Positions 46,501 to 61,350 of a stretch of 64,000 nucleotides of DNA are shown here, piece after piece (position 1 is the first letter of the stretch; the number at the start of each line of letters is the position of its first letter). The DNA lies in NCBI RefSeq assembly GCF_001039355.2, contig NW_019774181.1, positions 388,538-452,537 of the forward strand, written 5' to 3'. Under the pieces are notes generated by a model that was not told the DNA's origin, searched no databases, and saw only the letters and a list, made by a program, of their open reading frames with translations. Made by a program: the position numbers and the translations under genes. The DNA is from Lingula anatina (taxonomy: Eukaryota > Brachiopoda > Lingulata > Lingulida > Lingulidae).

Positions 46501-49500
46501 AGGGGAGCTTTGTTGGGTGTGCATTTTCTGAAGAGATTAACTAAATCTACAGGCACTAAATGGAGAAAAAAAAAAGAGAAAAAAGGAAAAAAACATAAAT
46601 GATCTTGTGACAAAGTCCCTTGTTCCCTTCTTCATAAAAGGACTGTGAATATGCAAGTTACAAATTTTTTTAGCCGAAGCATCCAGCATGACGGCTCCTA
46701 TCATAAATGGAAATGCTTTAAATAATGAAATCAAAAGAAAGAAATGAAAAGAAGAATCCCCCCCCCCCAATTTATTTTTGTGGTAGTCGTGATACTCTAA
46801 GTTTTGCTCCAATTTATTAAATTAGCACAAAAATATATCCGTATTGGTTGTCTTGGTGTGCAAACATTCCATCCATTTCTCACCAATTCACAACAAGGTG
46901 TGTTCCCTGGTGTTCTTCTGATGAATAAAAATGGGAAAATTCTCCTTTTTTTCCTTGAGAATGTTTGGTTTTGGTCCAAAGTTCCATTTCAGTTCAAAAA
47001 CGGTTAAATTGATATTTTTTACATAGAGACAAAATTGTAAAATCTCACTGTTGTCTGAGATTAAGGTGTGCATTGCCTTTTTATCCTGCATCTCTCTCTC
47101 TCACTCTCTTTCTCTTTCTCTCTCTCTCTTAAAGTGCTAAACTCCATTTTGTTAACAAGGGATATAATGAAAAGAAACAGCGTGTTGAAATCACACTTAA
47201 TTCAACCAGTCAGTTTTCCCAATTACTGCACATAAGCCTTCACAGTGAATTTTCCACTGTCTTGAACACCAGTCTCCACGCACTAATAATGCCACTAATC
47301 CTGTGACATGTCTTATACCCCGTTCACACTACGCTCAGTTATCCGGATAAATTGCGAATTAGGTCACAATTCGAATAAATGCAGTAGTGTGAACGCAAGA
47401 GGATTTTTGTAATGCGCATTTTCAAAATCCTGCAAGCGAGGTGGATTTCTAAGCGCGATCCGGATAACTTACCGGAATCGACACCTGTACAGATCTAACT
47501 GCGCATGTGTGCAGATAAGTGCGGGTATCTATGAACGCTTGTTTATTACTTTAGCGATTGCACCAAACGTATTTGGAGGTCACCACTCACTACAACATGA
47601 GGAAACAAACTTATTTTGCCATCTTATACTTCTCAAGAATGCTGGAATGTCTTTAGAGTTGCATTTGTCGTCACAAATTTTTGTTGGTATTTTAAGATTT
47701 CCTGTGCGGCGCATGCGCGAGTGTTCAAAACAGGAAGTTAAACCTGAAATTTTGAATGTGTAATTCGGTTTCGCTTAGCGTGTGTGAACGCAATACCGAA
47801 TCGAATTCCTCACGAAAAATTCGGATTATAGAAATGCGCATTTTTGCAACTGTAGTGTGAATGGGGTATTAAAGAGCACACCTTTTTCGAAAAGTCGCAT
47901 TCACACTGTATACCCTAATGCTGCATTTCCATTCAGATTGTGCAGGCACATCTTGGAATCTGCTAGCTTAGTAGACCATGTGATTACTTATTAGATAAGT
48001 AACCCTGGTTAATTAGCTTACCAGTATGTAGGTTGGGGGATGGGTGGGGTGGGGGGGGGGGGTATTTAGAACCACCCTAAGGCTTTTGACTTTGAAAATG
48101 TCTATTCAGAATCAAAATTTGATCTGGGTTCTATAAACACACAAAGGCTTTGCAGTTAATAAGTCAACTTTTTCAAACTTTTTGAAATAATGGGATACAT
48201 GGCTGATAAAGGACACTTCACATGTGGAATTGACAATTTCTTATCAACAGTGCATCACTTGATATATTTGACGCATGATGAGTAGGGCGACCTTGGTGAT
48301 TTCATCAGTATGTGAAGATAATTTGGTTTTTGGGTGTGGCAGCTTGAAAACGGTCACTGCATTGTTTTTGTCAGGTGCCGAGTTAAGGTGCATTTCTAGT
48401 CAGTTTAGGACAGCTCAACTTGTTGTTTTTTTGGTAAGACAATTTCATTACATTGTCTGCTATTTGAGTATAATGCACTAAGTAAAGACATCCCAACTTG
48501 ATTGAAAGTGCAGCCCAAGGGGTATGTAGTACCACTTCGTAATGGGTCTGATGTTTTGGCCATGTTCTACTAAGTGCTAGTGAAGAGGCGGTGATGTGAT
48601 TCTAGAAGACGTATTTGGTCCCTGCTTGGTCAAGTGGAAGACAGCCATTGTTATGGCTTCTTAACACGATGTCGTTGTTGTAAATCTCCATTAGTCGCCT
48701 GCTTTGTCGGCAAGCTTTGTGCTATGGGTTGTCCCAAATGGCTGCCATGGGTTGCATTCTTTTTTTCCTTGACAAATTTTCAATGGTTATTTTTGTGAAT
48801 GACATGGTCATCTTAATTTTCATTAAGTTGCTATTAAATACCAGATCTAATATTTTGAAATGGTGAATTAATAAATGAATTTGTGTAACTTTTTAAATTA
48901 AATTGTTCAATTTTTTCTTTCCTTTATTGCAGGCATTCCCAACTACGAGTTGTACTATGTCCGAGAGGGGATCATCAACACCTATGCACTCTCCTTTAAC
49001 TTACAGCTACAAAAAGACATTGACACAATTCGCTTCAAGTGGCAAAGCCTCAGAAAGCAGCCTGCAGTGAGTATTTGGGAGGGTGGGGGTTTTTGAAAGG
49101 GGTTGAAATGGGGGGGGGGGGAGAAAGCAATATCCTTAAACCTACTACTGCAAGACAACTTTTACAGTAAATAGCAAAGTCTTTTAAAGCAGCATGCAGT
49201 ATTATTGAGGTGGGTGGGGAGTTTTTAAGGGGGTGAAAGGGGGGGGGGTAATTTTTTTTTCCTCTGATGGTCCAGTTTCCTATTTATACTCAATGCTGTG
49301 AGTGGTAGAAATTAGACTCGTGATGAATTACAAATGTTGACTTGAGTAAATTGCTACACAAACTAAAAGATACTAAATCCAGAGCCCGTTTAACCCATCT
49401 CCTTTTTACATTCACCTTTTGGTGAGAAAAGTCAAACATGTAATTTGGTTAATGTCAAATACGTAGTCTTCCAAATAGCCTTCCAATAAAAATCTGAAGT

Positions 49501-51536
49501 GAAGCTGACCGTTTATTCTCCGACTCCCACAGATGTTATATGCCTTCACCTGTCCCCATTCAAAGCTAATCATATCTGACCATAGCTGATTTATTAGGAG
49601 GCCTGTGATTGGCTTCTAAAGGTCACAGGGGTCAGGTCAGGTCATGGGGTCAGTGACCTCTGGAGGGGATGGGTAACCAAGCCTGCAGGGCATCAGAAGT
49701 TGGAGAGCCATGGTTTGTTTGCTTCTTCAGTGGACCTCAGCCAGAGATGCTGAGAAATGGATGGGAAAAAGTGATCAGAATCCAAACAAACCAAAATTAT
49801 GGTTTTCTTTTTTGATTATGGGTGGTTGCAATTTAACCATTACCTTTCTCTTGCTGAATGATGTTTTTCTTACATTCACCAAGAAGAGTTTTTCTCAGTA
49901 TATCTCTGTCTGTCTGTCTGTCTGTCTGAGTGAGGAACCTTCTGCACTTCTTAACCTCACAGATAAAAAATATTCAGTTGATGTTAACTTATCAATATCA
50001 TCACACATAATTATCTCATACCTATTAAGTAGGTGTTTCCTTGTATTTAATAGTATCTGACGTGACAGCATGGTATGAAGTAGTGATGTTTAATTATGAA
50101 GGTATATGTCCTGAGTCACCCCAATTTGCAATATGTCACTTTAGTACGTGTCATTTGGTCCCAGTTATTGAGTACTAGGATACGTCCCACTGATGGAAAC
50201 ATATGGTATATAATTGCTGATAGCACACCTGTGTGATGGACTCAGTTGATAAAGAACCCAAGGCCTTAGCTGGGATGACTTTCTTTTGACTATATCAACT
50301 ATGGCTGGATGATTTGTGGGGAATCAGAAATATTAAAAACAAACTAATAATTTATTTCCAAATATTGTTAAATGAATATGAAACTTTTTCACCTGAATTA
50401 GAAGATATATATTGAGCATTTTGCTAAAAAATACATGTGATAGCCCAACCCCAGCAAATTGGGCATACTAGTAAGTGATAGTTTAAAAGTAACTTAACTG
50501 AAAAAATAGAGATAAAATTCTTCAGTCATATTTGCTGCATGCCAAAAAGGTCCTCGCTAAAACCATCTTTTGGGGCGGGATTCCAAAAAGTGGATGTGAG
50601 TGTGTCTGAGGAAGACCTGGATAGAAAAAATACTGCAATGATCTTGTCTGCAGAAAGGGAAGTCGATGAAACTGCCGAAGTTAAAAAAAAAAATTGTAGA
50701 GCACTGAATGAGAGGCGTGTGATGAGAAGATGGCTAAACAACTACTACTATATAAAATAAACAAATGAAAAGAGAGATAACAAGTAAGTGGGCAAAGGAG
50801 TACAAATGTGGCATGTCTCAGCCACCACTGACACCCCTGATTGCAATCGAGATGGTATCTCCATGAGAGAGACAAGAAGAAATAAAACGTGTGATTTTGT
50901 ACATTCCAAGATAAAGAGAGAAAGTGCAGGTGCATGCAATGTCACCAATCACTGACAAGGGACCCTTGTGACTTTTTTTAGCAGTCAAATAAAACAAAGT
51001 TGATGGTGACAGATATATGTATGACAGCCTTGGCAGGTGACACCTGTGATTTGTTTTAAAGATTCCCTTAATGTTGTAGTCTATTTGAATGAAATATTGC
51101 ACCTGTTAAAGAAAAATAATAGAAATATCTTATGCTTTTGACCAATAATTCCACATCACCTTCTAGTGACTATTGAGTGGACTGCTATGGATTAAGTCTG
51201 AACTCAAGTAGACTAAATTTTTTGTCTAAATCTTTGAGCCAAAGTTCCTTTGAAAAATCAACCCACAATGTTACTTAATTTAAATGGACATGTATCTTTA
51301 GATTAAGCCTACATTGAAGTGGATAGAAAATACTGGTCTAAAAGTTACGGCAAACTTATCATATGTACCTCATCCATGAAACCAGTCAGACTTGTCTTCT
51401 TGATCAAGTTGTGAACGCAGCCTCCAGATATGATCTGAGAGTTAAGTCAGGCATGTCGTGTCATCCAGGTGTGACATCTGGTGACACCTGTGATTACGTG
51501 GAAGATTTGACTTCAAAGGAATGACAGGATGTGAGG

Positions 51537-51574
<38 letters not shown>

Positions 51575-54199
51575 CAACTCTTACTTTCAAGTTGTTGTTT
51601 TTCTCCTTTGAGGGAGGCTAATAAGAGACTGAGTCAAAAGCTTCATGTGTTAAATCATGAAATATCATACACAGTGCCAAATAAATAAAAAAGTATGTGA
51701 GAAATGATAATTTAAGGAAGGCAGTGTATATATACTTTATTTTAAATTCTCATAAAGAGGCACCCCATTCCTGTATGCTCAGTATAAATTGTGGTAGACA
51801 GTGAGTTCTTTAATAAAAAGCCACTGTTGAAAAATTAATTCTAATTCATTACCTACACTATTATTTCATTGTTCCCAAACAGGAGTCCTCATAAAACTCA
51901 CATAAAAAATGTGCCAGATTGGAGTTGAGAGATAATTTAATGACAGCGGTTGACATTTATTACCATGAGGTGTTGATATATTTGCTTGTTAACCACCCAA
52001 CAACAGTAACGTGTGGTTTGAAATGGCACATTTGCTCAGTTTATCGGAAGAGATTGAGTTGTGAGCTTTTCCCTTTTGTCAATCTCACACCATTTTAGTA
52101 CTCCCATTATTTTTCCCACAACTATCCCAGCATCAAGTACTTTCCCCAAACAAAGCCTGTGATGGACTTGTTTTTTTATTCTAACCAGAACTGCCAGGTT
52201 GAACCAAGAATGGGCCATGCTCTCCATTGCTGCGTATCCTGTTAGTATTTGTCACAGCTCATCAATGTTAGAAAGCTTTTCACCTTTCCCTTCACAGCTG
52301 GACCGTAACCCTGGCCTGTATTAGATCTGAATTCTTGTAGAAATGGACTGAAACATTTCATCTTAGCTGGATGAACAAAGTATGTGATTGCTGGTCACAC
52401 CTGGCAGCATAGAAAATACATGTTAATTAATTTATGCAAAATTGAAATTGACATTTTCAAAAGTAGAATATTTATGTGAGTTTTTTAGTTTTTGTAGAAA
52501 GACAATTGATCACCTATGCTAGCACTGATGATTCTCTTGTACAGTTTCTATATATATATATATGATGAAGCTTGTAAAGAGGCTATGGAACCAGCAATAC
52601 TGAACATTACAAATTACCCTGTGTATAGTTTTTGTGTAATTAAGCCTGTAGAAGAGGCTATAAAGCAAGTCCCATATCATTGGTGTACCTTTTTAACTGT
52701 ATGGACTTGTACCAGATAATTTGAAGGGAATCTTGGCTATCAGTTCCATATATTTAACTATGATTAAGCCTGTAAGAGAGGCTTTAAGCCTATAGCCAGC
52801 AGTACTGGAGTAACTCCCACTGCAGACAAGAACCATAGAGGGGGAATTTCTGCTATCAGTTTCATGGCTAATTGACCCTAATGGACATAAAAGCTTTGGT
52901 AAATTTCTCCAAATTTCGCGCTGCACTCCAGGTATTCAAGCCAGATAGAAATTCCAGCGCGTACAACAACAAATACAACTGGGACTGAAATCATTTTGAC
53001 AGAATTCTGGCAGAGCAGTTTGCTTGCAGTTTATTTTTGCAGTGTTTTTTCTCTGGGCAGCAGGTGACTTTGGATAGGGAACAAGTGTTGTGTGAAAAAG
53101 TGGTGGCAAAGTACTTGTGCAAAGAGTACTAGAAACTTGAAACATGCTCACAGAGTTGCGCGTTACATCTTTCTAGAAAAGCATGCTCTGGTAGACTGGA
53201 GGCTGCTTTGTGTGGAACAGCAGGTGATATTGTGAACAAGTCTTTTGTGAAAAAAGAAAAAAAAATGCTGATGATTCATCAAGCCTTTTTTTCCAGTATC
53301 AGCCACCTTTATTTTCAAATAGGCAGTCGTGTTGAATATTGCTTGGAGGTTATATTTCCTAGAGGCAAAATGTGCTATTTTAGTAGGAAAATAATAATGG
53401 ACTAATGTTATCTTTCTAGTAATTCTTGTAAATTTCTCTTTTTTTGTCGCCAAGCATCAGACTGAAGTCATTCCACAAAGCATTACCAGCTGATTGTTCT
53501 TGCATGTCTCTACAAGAATTGGAAACAAAATATATACAGTTGCCCTGCAGTCATATTAAAGATTCTCAGAATCAATTTCTGATCTTTCCACAAATTTGTC
53601 TCGAGTCTCTGCACAATCCCCCAGGGCCTCTTAGAAATCCCTCGTTAGTGTTCAGAGCATGATCTCCCAGAAAATAGAAATTTGATTTAATTCCTCGGAA
53701 AATAAGAAGACAATGGTGACCATGTCATCAGCAGCTGTTCCTCATATCTAATTGAAAGTGAACTCTAAATATTTGCCATATATTGTTTTGACCTAACACT
53801 ATTAGTGACTTATGAAAACCTAACATTTGCTGGCATTTTCAAATATTTTAACTTAATAAATGTCTGATGAGTATGTTTCATCGTAATGGGCTCAGTGGAC
53901 TATGAAACCCATATAGTTGCAAATGTCCCAATTCGTCTTGACCTAATGACATTACTGAGCTCTGTGGTTTTGGAGCGGCAAATTAGATAAGAAGATTCAT
54001 CAAGATGCTTTGTTGCTGAAAATGGAAATGAGTCTCGAATTATTCTAAATGATATAATATTGTGATTTGAAATCGGATTTACAGAGGTTTCAATGAACAG
54101 TTCTTATGAGAAAGCTCCTTTCATTGTTTATTTATATTTCTGCTTTTGAGTAATACGCTACTTAAAGTTGATAATACATTTGCTATTACAGACTGATTT

Positions 54200-54243
<44 letters not shown>

Positions 54244-55147
54244 TTATTTATTTATTTATTTATTAATTTATTTATTTGCATTATTTATCAATACAAAATT
54301 GAAATGGTTCTCCCTCATATATAAACTGATATAGGTCAGAATCACCTGATTATACATGAATACAATTTGAATTTTCTGTCACGCCTGTAGAATTACAAAG
54401 ACTTCCAGTTGTGAAAAGCAAGGTTTTTACTCCTCGTTGCTGAAGGAAAGGACCTGTTTTCTCTCTCTCCTACAGCTCTTGAACACCAGCTGCAAACATT
54501 GAACTGATGAGATCAAATTTTGTTATTATTCAAGTGTCAAGATAGATTTCTGTGTGCTCAAACTCGAGGAAATGTGCTGTTATTTCTATCAACATATTCG
54601 CTGTGGTGTGAAATCTTAACTGTCAGTTGTCAGTCTGGGTTTTGTTATAAAAAAAGAACCCATGCAAAAAGTAAGATATTAAGCAGATTTTTTTTAGAAA
54701 GCTGAAATGCTAATTCCGGTTAATGAAATGGTTAAGCGTACTACAACTGTCATTGCGAATTATTCAGTTTGATGTCTTTATTGATTTGTCTACAGAAATT
54801 AATGAAGATATTCATCTAATTTTCTCAATTCTTTAACTGGATGTCATTCTATCCAGTTAATTTTTTATACCATCTAATTGATAGTGAGGTCCAGTCTGTT
54901 GAAATTCTCAGAGTTATGAATCTTTTAGCTGGTAATTAATCATTCTTGATGGAGAGAAATTAAAACATCTTTTGTTCAGAGTTGTTTTTTAAGGTAATCT
55001 GATCTTGCATTAAAATGTCACAGTGGCAGTTTTTCATAGTGTATGGCCTCAAGACAAAGAGAGAGTGTAGAAATGTGTAAGCACACATCAGGTGACCAAA
55101 TATGCTCACTGGTGCATGCAACGAGAGTCATGTATGCACTACTGCAC

Positions 55148-55200
<53 letters not shown>

Positions 55201-56256
55201 ATTTTAATAAGAATACTTAATTTCCTCAAAAATTAATGTAGCTGTAACTTGTAACCATTCATTACACTAGGGGTAAACCAATATTTTAGCCAGTCAATTT
55301 CTATGAATACAACCAACATGAGATAACAACATAGATATTGTTAACACTCCAGAAATTATTGATTCTGGCTTGATTCAAGTTCCTTCCTCTTTTTGTCTCG
55401 CTTCAATGAGACTGGAGTGGGCGATTACTTGTATTAGCTGCCAGGGAAATTTATATGATTGTCTTGACAATATTGACATTATAAAGTTACGTGAGTTCAT
55501 ATCACTAATAATCAGCCCAGGGGAGCTTGGTTGTGGAATGAAAACCTGTGGTTAAAATATCCAAACACATTTTGTTGAAGTAGGTGATGTTGTGTTGCGA
55601 GGAGCAAAAAATTCTCTGCGGTGTGTGTTGTCCCTTATGAACCTTCCTGCCATTTCTCATGGCTGTGATTCACTGCCAGGTGTTCTCCTGCTGTCTTGTC
55701 CTGGTGTTTTTCAGGTGTCCTATAGTAATTAGTAAGATTGATGTTATTTTGAGAAACAAACATGCAGGTTGACTGCAAAATTTATGTGGAGCTTGTTTCC
55801 ATAATTTATCCCCACTGGATACCGACAGTTTTTTTTTTTTTTTTTTTTTCTACTATTTTATTGCTTGTTAATCTTGTCACATATTTATGTCCACATACCT
55901 TGTCATTGAACCAACTGTGGCACTTACACCAAAGAGCTTGTCCAAGGTTGATTATATAACATGTTTTTTTCTTTCTTTCTAGATGTTCTACAGTCTGTCC
56001 ATCATTGTGTCCAACCCCAGAGCAATGAGGCTTCCAGAGACCAAGAATATCTCCAGGGAAGGCGGAGAGGTGCCAACATCTCTCACACGTGAGTTTTCCT
56101 CTCAGGTTTCTGTCTGTTTCTGTTTTTATAATATTGTGAATCTGGTGAATATAAGGTTTAGCATCCAATATGATGTGTGGTGTTCAGATTTTAGTGCTTT
56201 GTTTTTGGCATTGTTCCTTCATATTCATATTCAGCTAGTAAGTTTTGATATTTACA

Positions 56257-56331
<75 letters not shown>

Positions 56332-56637
56332 CAATTCAGTACTTAAGGGAGGTTTAAAGAGGTTATCACAACAAGCAGGTGAAATCTTATTGATTTTGTC
56401 ATTAGCATCAGTTGGAAGGTGTTCAAGGCAGTGAAAGAGCAGGCAATTAACACTGACGTTGAAGGTAGTTGTCTGAAATCTGAAAACTATATGAAAGGGA
56501 AAACTGCATGGATTCAAAACCTAAAAAATAACTGTCTTTTGACCATGATTTTGAATGATATAAATGAACTTTGAGTGCTTTGTTGAGGTGACAATGAAAT
56601 ACCTGTTATAAAAACAACAACCGAGATTCAAGATTGG

Positions 56638-56669
<32 letters not shown>

Positions 56670-59304
56670 AAATAGCTTGAATATAAAAAAAGTTTTGTAC
56701 TGCCATATAAAAATATATACTAGTATGTAAAGTGTTGAACCTTGATGTTGATTAATATGTATCTTCATCCTCGTCAGCTGCAGTGATGAATGCTGGACCT
56801 CTTGACCTTTTAATTGCCAAGGATGCAAAACGGACTTGAAAAACATTAGAAAATGTCTGAAATATTTCTGGACATGAATCAATTTGTATCCTATCACAGC
56901 TGTTATGACAGGTTTTGACCACTTGATCTTTCACAGTTCATGCACACGACACAAAGATTGCTAGAAATGTTGAAAAAAATGGTAGATGTGAATCCCTTCT
57001 GTGATTTTTATGACAGATCTTGTCCATTTGACCGTCTGTACTGCTTCAATACCATTAAAATGTACTATAGAGAGTGTGGAAAGATTTGTAGTAGGTTTAC
57101 CTGGAGACGATGCTTTAGTCAAATCTAAAACAATTCCATTGTACAACTGTCTCACCTAATACATTGCTCACTGTACAAATGTCACACCCAACACAATTTT
57201 AGCCATGTCACTGTCTCACCTAACGCAATGCCCATGGTACAACTGTCACACCAAACCCAGTGTCTGTTGTATGGCTGTCACACCCAGTGCAATGTACAAC
57301 TGTCACACCCAACACAGCATTCATTGTGCAACTGTCACACCCAACACAATTTTGGTTAAGTCACTTTCTCACCTAACACACTATGTTTTCCCTCCAATTC
57401 CAGCTTTTGCCATCACATTACCCTGCAGTGGCAGTATGTCCGTGGAGGTGGACGTCAAAATTCAGATGAATGTCAGCATTTTCTCCGCCTCCAACCTGAC
57501 CACCATAGAAATCAAGAGGAAGAAGACATGTCTTAAGAGAGGTAAGGAAGGCAGAGAAAAATGGGGAATAGAATAAAATTTTTATAGAACTTCATACAAG
57601 TAGTGGGCAATGAGTAGGAGATGAAATGTTTTGAGTTCAGAGTGGATGGCTGAAAAGCAAAGAAGTGAAAAAGTCGGATGATTATGGAGATGACGAAAAG
57701 ACTAGTGACAAACTTTAACGTAGATGTTGATTATGAAAAAGCTTATAGAGAAAATGGCATAAAAATGCAAATATATTCCTTTATGTGTCCTCCTCTATGT
57801 TATGTCCATCTGTCTAACATCTCTCACTCCATTAATGTCAGATCAAGTACACATTGATTATTTCTATACAGTCTCAATTACCTCCTGACTTTGAGACCAA
57901 GCACCTGTTCCACACAAATGGAACTTCCAGGTGTATTTTGCCCATCACTCCTCACATGATCTTTACACTGTGCCTGGTGAGCCAGTGGAGAATGCTGTGG
58001 TGTTCTTGTATTTCAAAGAAAATCACATTTGTTTATAAACCTTGTTATCACGGGTGATGGAGACAAGGCTAAACTAGTGAGGGGATTCCGTGGCCTCAGT
58101 AAAATGCCTTGTAGCAATGTTTTCTACTGTAACAGATGGGTTATGTCATTGTGGAGAAAATGAATTGGGTGTTTTAACAGCAGAATTTTATTCTTGCATT
58201 TGACGAAATTTACGGTAGTTGTTTAGTAAAGGATGGAAAGAAAGGAGGAGGAGGGGCAACATGTGGAAGTTGCAATAATAGAATTGTTCTACGCTGTATG
58301 CAAAAGTTCATTTTAACCCATTTGGAAATGTGAAAGAAATTGCTCATTGAAAATTTGTTGTTGATTTAGCTCGTAAAATATAGTTAACTAAAATTGATGC
58401 TTATTGGACTTTTTCATTAAACAAACCTGATTATTCCTGTCCACACTTCTTCTGTTGTATCAAATCTAGGATGACTGCATTTATGTTAGATCCATAAAAA
58501 GTCTTTGATTCTGGACTTTTAATGTTTAGCTAATGTGAAGCTGGTTTATATGGTGTGTGTGGCTTTCCGATGGGTCTGATGTCAAGTATATTTGTTTATG
58601 TGTTGATTGAAATGCAGCACACATTAGATCAATTTATATACAGATTTATTATTTATTTATTCCTTTCTGCACAGGTACCTTTTAAATGCCTTTGAACCTA
58701 ACAAATGCCACACCCACACACACACACACACATACACACACATACACACAAGAGAGAGAGAGAGAGGGGGGGAGGGAGGGAGGGGGGAGAGAGAAAGAGA
58801 GAGAGTTATATGATTATAATAAGTTATCAAAATTCTGTAAGCTTTCTTCTGCAACTTTTGTTCAAACTGACATCCTTTATTCAGAGTTTTAGAAAGTTTA
58901 ACATAGCTGTGTTTATACATGAATACATGGTTTAGCTTCAGTCTATCAGAAATCCTGTATACTGTTATATATTTCAGATCACCTGGTGCTGGACCCTGGT
59001 GGTGGGGACAGAGGTCGCTCACCTGAACACCATGCCAATTACACCATTCTTCATTCAGGTAGGTTACTATATATATAAATATATATATATATATGCCTTC
59101 TGGAGTTTAGACAGGGTTTTGAAATAGAGAGTCCATATGAATTTTCTCTTGCTGAGACAGGCCAGATTCCATGTGTGCTTATAATAGAAACCAGAAGAAT
59201 GGCCGGCTAAAATTGAAACAGACTGTCCAATAACTGCTGGACAGTTTCTCAGTTGATGCCCTGCTGCTTATACTTGCATGCATGCACACCCCCACATGTA
59301 CTCA

Positions 59305-59383
<79 letters not shown>

Positions 59384-61120
59384 TCATCAAAAATTTTAGC
59401 ATTGAATTATAAATTAATCTATCCACACAACTGGTTATTTTGGTCTTCCTGAGCTATCAAAGCTATACTAAGATTGGTATCAGTTTATAGTATACGTTGT
59501 TTTATACTCTGCATACATATTTTACAGACACTGGAAAGAAGAGTGTTCCTCCAGCTTCCACCAATGTGTTTTATATCGCTGTAGGAGTGGCCTGTACTGT
59601 TATACTTATTATTGCCTTAGTGGTGGCAGTGGTCTACTTACGGACACAGAAGTCGACCAATCACACAGCCATGAGGTAGGTGTTCTGTGTTCTTTATTGT
59701 TTGGAATTGCATGTACCTACGGACACAGAAGTAAGTCATATACATAATGGTGAGTTAGGTGTACTTGTTGGCTGGAATTGTGTGTATCTATGCTCAAAAA
59801 AAAAAAAAAAAAATCACGATTTAGATATTGTATTTGTCTGGAATCATGTGTACCTACAGACTCTGTAGTCAGCCAACCACACTGTATGAAGTAGGTGTTT
59901 TTGTTGTCTGGAATTGTGTGTAAGTTAGTAGTTCGGAATCACGTTTCAGCCATAGGTAGGTGATATTTAACATGATCATATTTTACAACACAAATAAAAA
60001 ATGATAACAGGTTTGAAAACTTTGAGACACCATCACTTCTGTTACAGTATTAAGGAGCATTTCTAACTACACATGGTATAGCTTCTGTTGCTTTGTAGTA
60101 ATACTCATCGGTTGTACATTTTCTTCTCTAGTGACGCCAGCAGCTTCCAGACCCTGTCTCAACATGGCGGCAATAACACCTACCTCCGCCCCGACACCCC
60201 CAATAACGCCAGCGTGGCAAGTCTTCCAAACATGCGCCGCGGTCTTTCCCCAGTGAACGAGGTCAAGCCACCAGATGTCTATAGTGTGCTGTCAGAGATT
60301 GCGTTGGAGAGAAACCGTATTACACTTGGAGAAATAGTAATGGAGGGTAGGACCATGTGATTTGTTACAAAAAGTGCTGGATTTTGAGACTCATGAATAT
60401 TTTTAGATTGTTTGATTTTTTATTTGTGTTTTAAGAAATGATTTTCTTTTCCTCCTATAAATAAGTGACAGTGTCTTTTACCGAATGATACAATTTCATG
60501 TAATCTTTTGCAGGAACATTTGGTAAAATATACAATGGCTACTTGCTAGGAGAAGATGAGACAGAGAAAACTTTGGAACAAAAAGTTTATATAAAAACAG
60601 TGACAGGTAGGTCGAATATAAATAATATAAATTGTAATAATGTATGAAAACTGGAAGTGCTGGCATGAAAAAAAAAATAAATAAGGGGAATTTGTTTTGT
60701 CAAGTCTATAACCTTGAATAGATAGTATTATATGAGAAATCATTTTGTAGTTCTTGATTGCCTTGCATATCATATTCTGAATAGATGGCATTTTGGTCTC
60801 TCCTCACAATCCTTTCTTCTTGAATCATTTATCATAACGCTCTGCCCTTCCAGTTCAGGCCCTCTGTACAACACTCAAACTATCGAGACCTTCAGGCTAA
60901 CAGTTCTTAATCACTGATACCTAATTTCAGACCAAGCTCGGCAGGACCAGATCCAGACCATGTTAAAAGAGAGCTGCCTGTTGAAGGGACTGTGTCACCA
61001 GAATATTAACCCCATCCTGGGGGCGTGTCTGGACCCCTCCTGCCAGCCTCTACTGGTGTTTGCACAGCTGGATGAGGGAAACATGAAGAAGTTCTTACAC
61101 AGGTGTAAGGTAGGTGTGTG

Positions 61121-61196
<76 letters not shown>

Positions 61197-61300
61197 CACA
61201 TGCAGGTGTTGTTTATGTGTATGTGCCTTAATATTTATACGTGTGTTTGTGTGTGCAAAATGTGAACTCTCACATTTTGACAAAAGGCTGTTCTCTCTCT

Positions 61301-61350
<50 letters not shown>

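Larger units (their letters stand above)
38595..48932 (+). other. Intron 1 of RYK (10.3 kb)
   Basis: Bounded by G|GTAAGTCC and TTTATTGCAG|GC, phase 1 on both sides. It contains CT-type microsatellites, a degenerate tandem repeat (41392-41690), two MITE-like elements (45380-45547 and 47315-47868) and a G-rich tract at 44438-44472. No other gene was recognised on either strand. Confidence 0.8.
49067..55982 (+). other. Intron 2 of RYK (6.9 kb)
   Basis: Donor GTGAGT, acceptor TTTCTTTCTAG, phase 0. It holds a decayed duplicate of the end of exon 2 (49175-49250), a T run (51540-51569), an AT-rich simple tract (54205-54290) and a GA microsatellite (55150-55198). No gene recognised. Confidence 0.8.

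Noticed and set aside
50526-50760. Charged open frames on both strands near 50.6 kb
   Set aside because: Low-complexity, with no splice context matching RYK and no recognisable domain. They sit in the middle of intron 2.
55806-56168. 120-residue open frame on the minus strand
   Set aside because: It overlaps RYK exon 3 antisense and ends in a translated homopolymer tract. No domain is visible.
57854-58057. 67-residue open frame in RYK intron 4 as a possible extra exon
   Set aside because: Exon 4 joins exon 5 in phase and matches RYK order without it. The frame shows no WIF or linker similarity.
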